Shown here piece after piece: positions 17,128 to 25,897 of a stretch of 60,966 nt of DNA. The stretch is from positions 1 through 60,966 of the forward strand of contig JAZNGA010000013.1 of the NCBI GenBank assembly GCA_045576235.1, given 5' to 3'. Under the pieces are notes generated by a model. It had not been told where the DNA came from. It made no database searches and saw only the letters and a program-made list of their open reading frames with translations. This DNA comes from SIG437 sp045576235. Its GTDB lineage: Bacteria > Bacillota > Clostridia > UBA1381 > UBA9506. Both the position numbers and the translations under genes were made by a program. Numbering within the stretch: position 1 is the stretch's first letter; each line of letters opens with the position of its first letter.

Positions 17128-20100
17128 TGCCATTAAATCCGGATATTAAAAAAGTTTTGGTAATAGGTTCAGGACCTATAGTTATAGGTCAGGCGGCAGA
17201 ATTTGACTATGCAGGTGCGCAAGCTTGTCGTGTGCTTAAGGATGCGGGTCTTAATGTTGTTTTAGTAAATTCAAATCCCGCTACAATCATGACAGACAAG
17301 GCTTTGGCAGATGAAATATATTTAGAGCCGCTCACAGAGCAGACAATTATGAGAATAATTGAAAAGGAGCGTCCAGATAGTCTTTTAGCATCGCTTGGAG
17401 GACAAACAGGTCTGACTATTGCAATGCAGCTCAACAAGAGTGGATTCTTAAAGAAAATGGGAGTTAAGCTGCTTGGTACAAATGCTGATGCTATCGACAA
17501 GGCAGAAGACAGAGAGCTCTTTAAAGAAACGATGCTTAAAATCGGACAACCGTGCATACCGTCAGATATTGCAACTGACATTGACAGGGCATTAGAGATT
17601 GCAGAGACTATTGGCTATCCTGTCATTATCCGTCCGGCATTCACGCTTGGCGGCGGTGGCGGCGGTGTTGCATATAACCGAGATGAATTTATAACAATTG
17701 CATCAAACGGACTTCTGCTTTCTCCAATCACGCAGATTCTTGTTGAGAAATATATTTACGGCTGGAAAGAAATCGAATTCGAAGTGATGCGAGATTCAGC
17801 AGGAAATGCTATCACAATCTGCAGCATGGAAAACTTTGACCCTGTCGGCATTCACACGGGCGACAGCATAGTTGCTGCTCCTGCGCTCACTCTTTCGGAC
17901 AAGGAATATCAGATGCTGAAAAATGCATCACTTGATATTATAACAGAGCTTGAAATAGAAGGCGGATGTAATTGCCAGTTTGCACTGAATCCTGATAGCT
18001 TTGAATATGCAGTAATTGAGGTTAATCCCCGTGTTTCAAGGTCATCAGCTTTAGCAAGTAAGGCAACGGGCTATCCGATTGCTAAAGTCACAAGCAAGAT
18101 TGCTTTAGGTTACACTCTTGACGAAATCAGAAACGATATGACAGGCAACACATGGGCTTGCTTTGAGCCGACGATTGACTATGTTGTCGTTAAGTTCCCC
18201 AAATGGCCGTTTGACAAATTTGTATATTCAAGCAGAAAGCTTGGAACACAGATGAAGGCAACAGGCGAGGTAATGTCGATTGCACCAAGCTTTGAAATGG
18301 CAATTATGAAAGCGGTGCGCGGTGCTGAAATCGGTCTTGACACATTAAATAATCCTGCTATGGAAGGCATAGACATTAAACAGCAGCTCACAAAACTTGA
18401 CGATTTAAGACTTTTTGCTGTTTATGAAGCGCTTAAGCAGGGTGTGAGTGTTGAAGAAATTAATGAAATAACAAAAATTGATAAATTCTTTATTTCAAAG
18501 ATTAAAAATCTTGCGGATTTTGAAAAATCAATTGTAAACACAGAGCTTTCAGAGGAAACATATATTCAGGGTAAAAAATTAGGCTACACCGATAAGGCAT
18601 TGAAGAGAATAAGCGCTCATGACCTTCCCGGCAAGCGTCACTCGGTTTATAAAATGGTTGACACATGTGCGGCAGAGTTTAAAGCACTGACACCATATTT
18701 CTATTCAACCTATGATGAGCACTGCGAGGCAAGAGAAAGAGTTGAAGAACATAATAAGAAAATCATAGTTTTAGGTTCAGGTCCTATCAGAATCGGTCAG
18801 GGAATTGAGTTTGACTATTCTTCAGTTCATTGCGTGTGGACGCTGAAACAGATGGGCTATGAGGTTGTTATCATAAACAACAACCCTGAAACAGTTTCAA
18901 CAGACTTCGACACGGCAGACAGACTCTATTTTGAGCCGCTCACTGAAGAAGATGTTATGAATGTTATCAAGGTTGAAAATCCGATTGGTGTTGTTGTGGC
19001 TTTTGGTGGCCAGACTGCTATTAAGCTGACCCAGTTCTTAGACAGACAAGGCATAAAGATTTTAGGAACATCTGCCGAAAGCATTGACATGGCAGAAGAC
19101 AGAGAACGCTTTGATGCTCTTTTAGAGAAATTTGACATAAGAAGACCTAAAGGAATGGGCGTTTTGACAAACGAGGAAGCGCTCAGCGCGGCAAACAGCC
19201 TTGGTTATCCTGTTCTTCTTCGTCCGTCATATGTAATCGGAGGTCAGAATATGACGATTGCATATAGTGATGAAGATGTCAATCGCTACATGAAAATTAT
19301 TTTGATGCAGGAAATTGAAAATCCTGTTTTGGTTGATAAATATATGATGGGCAAAGAGCTTGAGGTTGATGTTATTTCTGACGGAAAAAATGTCTTAATC
19401 CCGGGCGTTATGGAGCATATTGAAAGAGCAGGCGTCCACTCAGGGGACTCAATCGCTGTTTATCCGCCGTTTAACTTAAGCGATAAAATTCTCGAAAAGA
19501 TGATTGAATGTTCAGAAAAGCTTGCACTTGCTATGGGAACAAAGGGACTCATAAACATTCAATATCTTGTTAATAAAAACGAGCTTTATGTAATTGAGGT
19601 TAACCCAAGAGCATCAAGAACAATTCCTTACATCAGCAAAGTAACAGGAGTTCCTATGGTTGAGCTTGCAACAAAAGTTATGCTTGGTGAGGACTTATCT
19701 AAACTTGGCTATGGAACAGGACTTTATAAGTCATCTCCATATGTTGCAGTTAAGGTTCCTGTGTTCTCGTTTGAAAAGCTTTTAGATGTTAACTCTCTTT
19801 TAGGACCTGAAATGAAGTCAACGGGCGAGGTTTTGGGAATAGGCAGAACTATGACGGAGGCTGTGTTTAAAGGCCTTGTTTCCGCAGGGTTTAAGCTTGG
19901 CGAAAAGAAAAGTGGCGGCGTTTATATGAATGTTGCAACAAAAGACAGCTACGACCTCATTAAGCTTGCTGATAAATTCAGTAATTTAGGTCTCGCAATT
20001 TATGCGTCAAGCGAGTCAGCTGAAATCATAAAAAGACTTGGTGTTGATGTGATTGAGGTTAAGGATTTGTTTGGAGAAAAAAGCGTGATCAGTCTTATGG

Positions 20101-21152
20101 AAGAAGGCAAGATTGACTACATTATCTACACAAATTCAGGCGGAGATGATGGAATTTCAAACTACATCAAGCTTCACAGACGCGCGCTTCAGCTTTCTAT
20201 TGCATGTCTCACATCGCTTGACACGGCAAATGCTTTAGCTGACATTATTGCAAGCCACTATAATGAAGGAAATACAGAACTTTGCGACATTAACAATTTA
20301 AGACCTGAGCATCAGAAACTTCCGTTCTTTAAGATGCAGGGCTCGGGCAATGACTATATCTTCTTTGATAATTTTGAAGGAGATATCACAAGCCCTGAAT
20401 CACTTTGCATACGCTGTGTTGAAAGAAACTATTCAATCGGTGGTGACGGCATCGTCCTTATGGAAAAATCAGATATTGCTGATGCTAAAATGAGGGTGTT
20501 TAATAAAGACGGCAGCGAGGGAATGATGGCAGGAAACTGTATCAGATGTGTTGCTAAATATTTAAAGGACAAGGGAATAGTTAATAAAAAAGACATGACT
20601 ATAGAAACTGCGTCAGGCGTCAAAGAAGTTAAGGTTTATTCCTTTAACGGAAAAGTTGGTTCGGCGCGTGTTAATATGGGCTTGCCAAACTTAAATCCTT
20701 CGAGCTTGCCTGTTAATCTTCCGGGCGACTCTGTGATAAACAAACCTGTTAAAATAGCAGGGGAGGAATATAACATAACTTGTGTTTCAATGGGCAACCC
20801 GCATTGCGTTGTGTTCAAAGATAAAATTGCAACGCTTAACATTGAAGAGCTTGGTCCTAAATTTGAAACGGCTGAAATTTTCCCTGAAAGAGTGAACACA
20901 GAGTTTGTCAAGGTCGTTGACGAAAGCACACTGATTATGCGAGTGTGGGAACGCGGCAATGGTGAAACTCTTGCATGCGGAACAGGGGCGTGTGCCGCTG
21001 TTGTTGCTGCTGTGGAAAATGGTTATTGCAACAAAGATGAGGACATAACAGTTCGCTTGGCGGGCGGTAAAGTGACCGTGAGATACACAGATGAAGCAGT
21101 TTATCTGACAGGTAATGCAAATCTCATTTATGAAGGCGTAATAGAATATTAA
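17127..21152 (+). CDS. carB-dapF: Carbamoyl-phosphate synthase large subunit fused to diaminopimelate epimerase (CarB-DapF)
   Basis: One uninterrupted frame of 1341 residues carrying two complete enzymes. Residues 1 to about 1040 are CarB: the carboxyphosphate half (GSGPIVIGQAAEFDYAG near 12; glycine loop LGGGGGG near 172), an oligomerisation segment, the carbamoyl phosphate half (GSGPIRIGQGIEFDYSS near 550) and the allosteric MGS domain ending CLTSLDTANALADIIAS. After a linker of about 22 residues, residues 1065-1341 form a DapF domain (KMQGSGNDY, NKDGSEGMMAGN, MGNPHCV, ACGTGACAAV). DapF converts LL-DAP to meso-DAP for lysine and peptidoglycan. The second catalytic cysteine is present (Cys1284), but the first motif, normally CGNGxR, reads AGNCIR (Ala1135, Cys1138). 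The DapF part has no start codon or SD of its own. It is the last gene of the arginine operon. Confidence 0.93.
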   Translation: MPLNPDIKKVLVIGSGPIVIGQAAEFDYAGAQACRVLKDAGLNVVLVNSNPATIMTDKALADEIYLEPLTEQTIMRIIEKERPDSLLASLGGQTGLTIAMQLNKSGFLKKMGVKLLGTNADAIDKAEDRELFKETMLKIGQPCIPSDIATDIDRALEIAETIGYPVIIRPAFTLGGGGGGVAYNRDEFITIASNGLLLSPITQILVEKYIYGWKEIEFEVMRDSAGNAITICSMENFDPVGIHTGDSIVAAPALTLSDKEYQMLKNASLDIITELEIEGGCNCQFALNPDSFEYAVIEVNPRVSRSSALASKATGYPIAKVTSKIALGYTLDEIRNDMTGNTWACFEPTIDYVVVKFPKWPFDKFVYSSRKLGTQMKATGEVMSIAPSFEMAIMKAVRGAEIGLDTLNNPAMEGIDIKQQLTKLDDLRLFAVYEALKQGVSVEEINEITKIDKFFISKIKNLADFEKSIVNTELSEETYIQGKKLGYTDKALKRISAHDLPGKRHSVYKMVDTCAAEFKALTPYFYSTYDEHCEARERVEEHNKKIIVLGSGPIRIGQGIEFDYSSVHCVWTLKQMGYEVVIINNNPETVSTDFDTADRLYFEPLTEEDVMNVIKVENPIGVVVAFGGQTAIKLTQFLDRQGIKILGTSAESIDMAEDRERFDALLEKFDIRRPKGMGVLTNEEALSAANSLGYPVLLRPSYVIGGQNMTIAYSDEDVNRYMKIILMQEIENPVLVDKYMMGKELEVDVISDGKNVLIPGVMEHIERAGVHSGDSIAVYPPFNLSDKILEKMIECSEKLALAMGTKGLINIQYLVNKNELYVIEVNPRASRTIPYISKVTGVPMVELATKVMLGEDLSKLGYGTGLYKSSPYVAVKVPVFSFEKLLDVNSLLGPEMKSTGEVLGIGRTMTEAVFKGLVSAGFKLGEKKSGGVYMNVATKDSYDLIKLADKFSNLGLAIYASSESAEIIKRLGVDVIEVKDLFGEKSVISLMEEGKIDYIIYTNSGGDDGISNYIKLHRRALQLSIACLTSLDTANALADIIASHYNEGNTELCDINNLRPEHQKLPFFKMQGSGNDYIFFDNFEGDITSPESLCIRCVERNYSIGGDGIVLMEKSDIADAKMRVFNKDGSEGMMAGNCIRCVAKYLKDKGIVNKKDMTIETASGVKEVKVYSFNGKVGSARVNMGLPNLNPSSLPVNLPGDSVINKPVKIAGEEYNITCVSMGNPHCVVFKDKIATLNIEELGPKFETAEIFPERVNTEFVKVVDESTLIMRVWERGNGETLACGTGACAAVVAAVENGYCNKDEDITVRLAGGKVTVRYTDEAVYLTGNANLIYEGVIEY

Positions 21153-21156
21153 TGCC

Positions 21157-21206
21157 AAGAGGCTGTGATGAAATGATTTTATTTTGTCACAACCTCTTAT
21201 TTTATT
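21157..21206 (+). terminator. Terminator of the arginine operon
   Basis: The stem AAGAGG-TGTGA-AAAT pairs with ATTT-TCACA-CCTCTT between 21157 and 21198 with two small bulges, followed by ATTTTATT. Confidence 0.8.
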
Positions 21207-21236
21207 GGAAAATAGTGAGTAAAAGTCGAAAAAATC

Positions 21237-21265
21237 TTGCAAAAGATACCATTTTGTGATAAAAT
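21237..21265 (+). promoter_or_regulatory. Promoter of purL
   Basis: TTGCAA (21237-21242) and TAAAAT (21260-21265) are spaced 17 bases. The predicted transcription start near 21272 lies downstream of the GTG at 21256, ruling out that codon as the purL start. Confidence 0.65.
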
Positions 21266-21303
21266 ATATGATGAATAATTTATGCGAAAGGAATGATTCT
21301 TCA

Positions 21304-24300
21304 TTGAATAGTGTAAGGAGAATTTATGTTGAAAAGAAGCCGGGCTTTGATGTCGAAGCGGGCGGCCTTTTAAAAGATATTAAAGAGAATTTGCTGATAG
21401 ATGGCCTTAGCGGTCTCAAAATTGTTAACCGCTATGACATACAGGGAGTGACTGATGAAGAATATAGAAAGGCGAGGGACATAATTTTTTCCGAGCCTCC
21501 CGTTGATTTTGCCTACGACGAGGAATATCCGATTCCCGAAGGAGCAAAGGTTATTGCGACCGAGTTTCTCCCCGGTCAATATGACCAGAGAGCAGCCTCT
21601 GCTGCTGAATGTGTTCAGCTTCTGACTCAGAAGGAAAGACCGAAGGTGCGTTGCGCTAAACTGATTGTGCTTTCAGGCAGCGTCAGCGATAGCGAGATTG
21701 ATAAAATCAAGAAATATATCATAAACCCTGTTGAGTCTCATGAGGCAGAGCTTAAAAAGCCGGAGACTCTTGATATGAAAACAGAAATTCCTGCAGACAT
21801 TGAAATTATGGACGGCTTTAAAGAAGCAACTGATGACGAGCTTGCAAATATGATTAAAACATATGGCTTTGCAATGGATTTAGACGACATAAAATTCTGT
21901 CGTGAATATTTTGCCAAAGAAGAAAAGCGCAATCCCACTATGACAGAAATGCGCATGATTGATACATATTGGTCTGACCATTGTCGTCACACAACCTTTT
22001 TAACAAAACTCGAAAACATAGAGTTTGCATCAAATAGCGCGACAGATGCCGCTAAAGAAGTTTTTGGAAGATACATAAAGGCACGCGAAACCTTATATGT
22101 TGAAAAGAAAAAAGACATCACCTTAATGGATGTTGCAACGATAGCTGTGAAAGAGCTTAAAAAGGGCGGTTATCTGACAGAACTTGACCAGTCGGAAGAA
22201 ATTAATGCATGCAGCATTGAAGCAGATGTTGATGTTGATGGCAAAATCGAAAGATGGCTCATTATGTTTAAGAATGAGACTCACAACCATCCGACAGAAA
22301 TAGAGCCATTCGGCGGCGCTGCAACATGTCTTGGCGGCGCTATCCGCGACCCGCTTTCGGGAAGGTCTTATGTATATCAGGCGATGCGTGTGACGGGTTC
22401 GGGAGACCCGAATAAGACGCTTGCTGAAACTGTAAGCGGAAAGCTTATGCAGAGAAAAATCTCAAAAGGAGCTGCCCATGGCTATAGCTCATATGGAAAT
22501 CAGATAGGTTTGGCGACAGGTCAGGTTACTGAAATATATGATGAAGGCTATGTCGCAAAGAGAATGGAAATCGGTGCGGTTATCGCTGCTGCTCCGAAGG
22601 AAAATGTTGTAAGAGAGCGCCCACAGCCGACAGATATTATCATACTTCTCGGCGGCAGAACAGGTCGTGATGGTTGCGGCGGTGCGACAGGCTCATCTAA
22701 AGCACACACAGAGGAATCTTTAGAGACTTGCGGTGCTGAAGTGCAGAAAGGTAATGCTCCTGAAGAGAGAAAGCTCCAGAGACTTTTCAGAAACGGAGAA
22801 GTTACAAAGCTTATAAAAAGATGTAATGACTTTGGAGCAGGCGGTGTTTCTGTTGCTATCGGCGAGCTCGCTGACGGCCTTGTTATTGACCTTGACAAAG
22901 TGCCCAAAAAATATGAGGGGCTGGGCGGAACAGAGCTTGCAATTTCTGAGTCGCAGGAACGAATGGCTGTTGTTGTTGCTAAAGAAAATGTTGAAAAATT
23001 CATAAATTTAGCTCACACAGAGAATTTAGAGGCAACAGTTGTTGCAGAGGTAACTGACAAAAACAGACTCACGATGCTCTGGAGAGGAAAAGCAATCTGC
23101 GACATTTCGCGTGATTTCCTGAACACAAACGGTGCAACAAAGAAAACTGATGCTTTAGTAGATTTAAAAGATGCTGAAATTTTCTTCGAGGGAGAAAAAG
23201 CATCTGATATAAAATCAAAATATTTAGCCGTTATGAGTGACTTGAATGTGGCATCACAGAAAGGTCTTGCAGAAATGTTTGACTCATCAATTGGTAAAGG
23301 AACAGTCCTGATGCCATTTGGCGGTAAATACAGAATAACACCAAATGAGGTTATGGCGGCAAAAGTTCCTGTTCTCCACGGAGAGACAACAACAGCAACA
23401 CTTATGTCATTTGGATATAATCCTGTGCTTTCTAAACTCAACCCATTTGTTGGAGCAGCTTATGCAGTCACAGAATCTGTTGCTAAAATTGTTGCTGCAG
23501 GCGGTGACTATAAGAAGATATATCTCACATTCCAGGAATATTTCGAAAGATTAGGAAACGATAAGTCAAGATGGGGAAAACCACTCTCTGCGCTTTTAGG
23601 TGCATATCTTGCACAGACAAGCTTTAAGATTGGTGCAATCGGCGGAAAAGACTCGATGTCAGGCTCGTTTAATGATTTGGATGTTCCGCCGACTCTTGTT
23701 TCATTTGCTGCCCTCACGATTAATGCTGAAACAGTAATCAGCGGCGATATCAAGAGCGCTGAAAGCGACCTTTATGAATTCAGAGCGGCAAGAACAAAAG
23801 CAGGACTTCCTGATTTTGAGGCAATCAAGAAAATGTATGATGAAATTCATACACTCGCAGAAAAAGGCGTTATACTTTCGAGCTATACTGTGCGAGGTGG
23901 TGGTGTTGCCGAAGCTATTGCGAAAATGGCATTTGGTAACAGAATTGGCGTTAACCTCTCAGGCAGCATAAAAGACAGACTTTTTGCACCTGAACTTGGT
24001 TCAATTATCGTCGAAGTTCCAAAAGGAACAGAAATCAATGCTGAAAAAATCGGTGTGACAACAAAAGAGGAATTTATTTGCATAGGCGAGGTTAAAATAT
24101 CATTAGAAGAGCTTCAGGCAGCGTGGGAAAAACCATTAGAAGCAGTTTATCCCACTAAAACTGAAAAAATTGATGCGCCAATTGAAAAAATTGAATATAA
24201 AGGCGGCTCACCTCTTGTGGCAAAAGAGTCATTTGCCCGTCCGAGAGTTTTCATTCCCGTTTTCCCGGGAACAAACTGCGAATATGACACGATGCGTTCA

Positions 24301-25035
24301 TTCAGAGCGGCAGGTGCTGAAAGTGATATTTTTGTTATGAAGAACATAACAGCGTCAGACATCACAGAGTCTGTCAAAGAGATGACTAAGCGCATTAATG
24401 AAAGCCAGATTATTATGATTCCAGGTGGATTCTCTGCAGGTGACGAGCCTGAAGGTTCAGGTAAATTTATCGCAACCGTATTCAGAAATCCTGAAATTAA
24501 AGAGGCTGTGACAAATCTCTTAAAGAACCGTGACGGCTTAATGCTTGGAATTTGTAATGGTTTCCAGGCGCTCATTAAGCTTGGTCTCCTGCCATATGGC
24601 GAAATCAGAGATTTAGAGACAGATTCACCGACGCTCACTTATAATAAAATCGGAAGGCATGTTTCCCAGACGGTTTACACACGCATTTGCTCTAACCTCT
24701 CACCATGGCTTTCGGGCGTTAATGTTGGCGACATTCACTCAATCAGCGTGTCACACGGTGAAGGAAGATTTGTTGCAAATGATGCATGGGTTAAGGAATT
24801 GATTGATAAAGGCCAGGTCGCAACACAGTATGTTGATTTAAATGGCGAGCCTTCATATGAAACTATCTACAATCCTAATGGTTCTGTTTATGCAATAGAA
24901 GGTATAACAAGCCCATGCGGAAGAATTTTAGGTAAGATGGGACACTCTGAGCGTATTGGCAAATTTGTTGCTAAGAATGTGTATGGTGAGCAAGACCAGA
25001 AGATTTTTGAGTCAGGTGTTAAATATTTTAAATAA
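21304..25035 (+). CDS. purL: Phosphoribosylformylglycinamidine synthase (single-chain)
   Basis: The fourth step of de novo purine synthesis, converting FGAR to FGAM with glutamine and ATP. This is the large single-chain form in which synthetase and glutaminase are joined. The N-terminal PurS-like part begins SVRRIYVEKKPGFDVEA; AIR-synthase-type ATP domains follow (HNHPTEIEPFGGAATCLGG near residue 335); the C-terminal class I amidotransferase has PVFPGTNCEYD, GGFSAGDE and the nucleophile cysteine in LGICNGFQAL (about residue 1080). The likely start is TTG 21304 (AAAGGA 11 bases upstream), giving 1243 residues and the family-typical N terminus. No other pur gene is adjacent. Confidence 0.93.
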   Translation: MNSVRRIYVEKKPGFDVEAGGLLKDIKENLLIDGLSGLKIVNRYDIQGVTDEEYRKARDIIFSEPPVDFAYDEEYPIPEGAKVIATEFLPGQYDQRAASAAECVQLLTQKERPKVRCAKLIVLSGSVSDSEIDKIKKYIINPVESHEAELKKPETLDMKTEIPADIEIMDGFKEATDDELANMIKTYGFAMDLDDIKFCREYFAKEEKRNPTMTEMRMIDTYWSDHCRHTTFLTKLENIEFASNSATDAAKEVFGRYIKARETLYVEKKKDITLMDVATIAVKELKKGGYLTELDQSEEINACSIEADVDVDGKIERWLIMFKNETHNHPTEIEPFGGAATCLGGAIRDPLSGRSYVYQAMRVTGSGDPNKTLAETVSGKLMQRKISKGAAHGYSSYGNQIGLATGQVTEIYDEGYVAKRMEIGAVIAAAPKENVVRERPQPTDIIILLGGRTGRDGCGGATGSSKAHTEESLETCGAEVQKGNAPEERKLQRLFRNGEVTKLIKRCNDFGAGGVSVAIGELADGLVIDLDKVPKKYEGLGGTELAISESQERMAVVVAKENVEKFINLAHTENLEATVVAEVTDKNRLTMLWRGKAICDISRDFLNTNGATKKTDALVDLKDAEIFFEGEKASDIKSKYLAVMSDLNVASQKGLAEMFDSSIGKGTVLMPFGGKYRITPNEVMAAKVPVLHGETTTATLMSFGYNPVLSKLNPFVGAAYAVTESVAKIVAAGGDYKKIYLTFQEYFERLGNDKSRWGKPLSALLGAYLAQTSFKIGAIGGKDSMSGSFNDLDVPPTLVSFAALTINAETVISGDIKSAESDLYEFRAARTKAGLPDFEAIKKMYDEIHTLAEKGVILSSYTVRGGGVAEAIAKMAFGNRIGVNLSGSIKDRLFAPELGSIIVEVPKGTEINAEKIGVTTKEEFICIGEVKISLEELQAAWEKPLEAVYPTKTEKIDAPIEKIEYKGGSPLVAKESFARPRVFIPVFPGTNCEYDTMRSFRAAGAESDIFVMKNITASDITESVKEMTKRINESQIIMIPGGFSAGDEPEGSGKFIATVFRNPEIKEAVTNLLKNRDGLMLGICNGFQALIKLGLLPYGEIRDLETDSPTLTYNKIGRHVSQTVYTRICSNLSPWLSGVNVGDIHSISVSHGEGRFVANDAWVKELIDKGQVATQYVDLNGEPSYETIYNPNGSVYAIEGITSPCGRILGKMGHSERIGKFVAKNVYGEQDQKIFESGVKYFK

Positions 25036-25044
25036 TAAATGGTA

Positions 25045-25070
25045 AGCACAAGGGAAATTCCCCTTGTGCT
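25045..25070 (+). other. Hairpin between purL and the nucleoside phosphorylase gene
   Basis: A perfect 10-base-pair stem (AGCACAAGGG and CCCTTGTGCT) with a 6-base loop. No T-run follows, so it is not a terminator; an mRNA-stability or partial attenuation role is possible. Confidence 0.6.
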
Positions 25071-25089
25071 CATCAGATAAGGAAAGCCT

Positions 25090-25887
25090 ATGATTGAAAA
25101 AATAAAAGAAGCCGCAGAATATATAAAAAGGGAAATAGGAGAAATCCATAAAACAGCCATAGTGCTTGGCTCGGGGCTTGGATTTCTTGCGGACAGTTTG
25201 GAAAACAAAAAGGAAATTCCATATTGTGACATACCGCATTTCCCCATATCTAAAGCTCCGATGCATAAAGGAACTTTAGAAGCAGGAATTCTTTTTAAAA
25301 CTCCCGTTATTTTAATGTGTGGAAGATTTCACTATTATGAAGGCTATTCCATGCAGGAGGTCACATTTTATGTCAGAGTGCTGAAATGGCTTGGTGTGGA
25401 AAATATAATCCTGACAAATGCTGTTGGGGCAATTAATGAATCCTTTAAAGTCGGCGATATGATGATAATTAAAGACCACATAAAGTTTTTTGACGAGACG
25501 CCGCTCAGGGGTGACAACCTTGATTTATTTGGTCCACGCTTTAATGATATGTCCGATGCATACACAAAAGAGATGCGGGATTTAGCACGCGAGGTCGCAA
25601 AAAAAGAAGGAATTGACATAAAAGAAGGAGTATATGCTTTTATGCCGGGACCATGCTATGAGACGCCTGCGGAAATCAGGATGCTTAAAATTTTAGGCGC
25701 CGATGTTGTTGGAATGTCAACGGTTCCTGAGGTTATATGTGCATCGCACAGCGGAATGAAGGTCCTTGCTGTTTCGTGTTGTACTAATATGGCGGCAGGT
25801 ATTGGAGATAAAATAGAAGAGCTTTCCTACACAGAAGATTTACAAAGCAATTTTTCAAAATTAATTTCAGGCGTTTTGAGCCTTTAG
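25090..25887 (+). CDS. punA: Purine nucleoside phosphorylase, trimeric type
   Basis: Phosphorolysis of inosine/guanosine to base and ribose-1-phosphate. The 265-residue protein has the family signatures: VLGSGLGFLAD (about 20-30, phosphate-binding serine), GRFHYYEGYSMQEVTFYVR (about 79-97), TNAVGAIN (about 113-120) and GPCYETPAEIRMLKILGADVVGMS near residues 190-215 (quoted in part: PCYETPAEIRML). It sits 54 bases after purL and 10 before lepA. Confidence 0.92.
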   Translation: MIEKIKEAAEYIKREIGEIHKTAIVLGSGLGFLADSLENKKEIPYCDIPHFPISKAPMHKGTLEAGILFKTPVILMCGRFHYYEGYSMQEVTFYVRVLKWLGVENIILTNAVGAINESFKVGDMMIIKDHIKFFDETPLRGDNLDLFGPRFNDMSDAYTKEMRDLAREVAKKEGIDIKEGVYAFMPGPCYETPAEIRMLKILGADVVGMSTVPEVICASHSGMKVLAVSCCTNMAAGIGDKIEELSYTEDLQSNFSKLISGVLSL

Positions 25888-25897
25888 CGGAGGAAAA

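Noticed and set aside
21256..21303. Upstream GTG start of purL
   Set aside because: A promoter with 17-base spacing places transcription start after this codon, and family N termini match the TTG at 21304.
25036..25089. Terminator between purL and punA
   Set aside because: The hairpin is strong but is followed by CATCAGATAAGG, not a T-run, so it was listed only as a hairpin.
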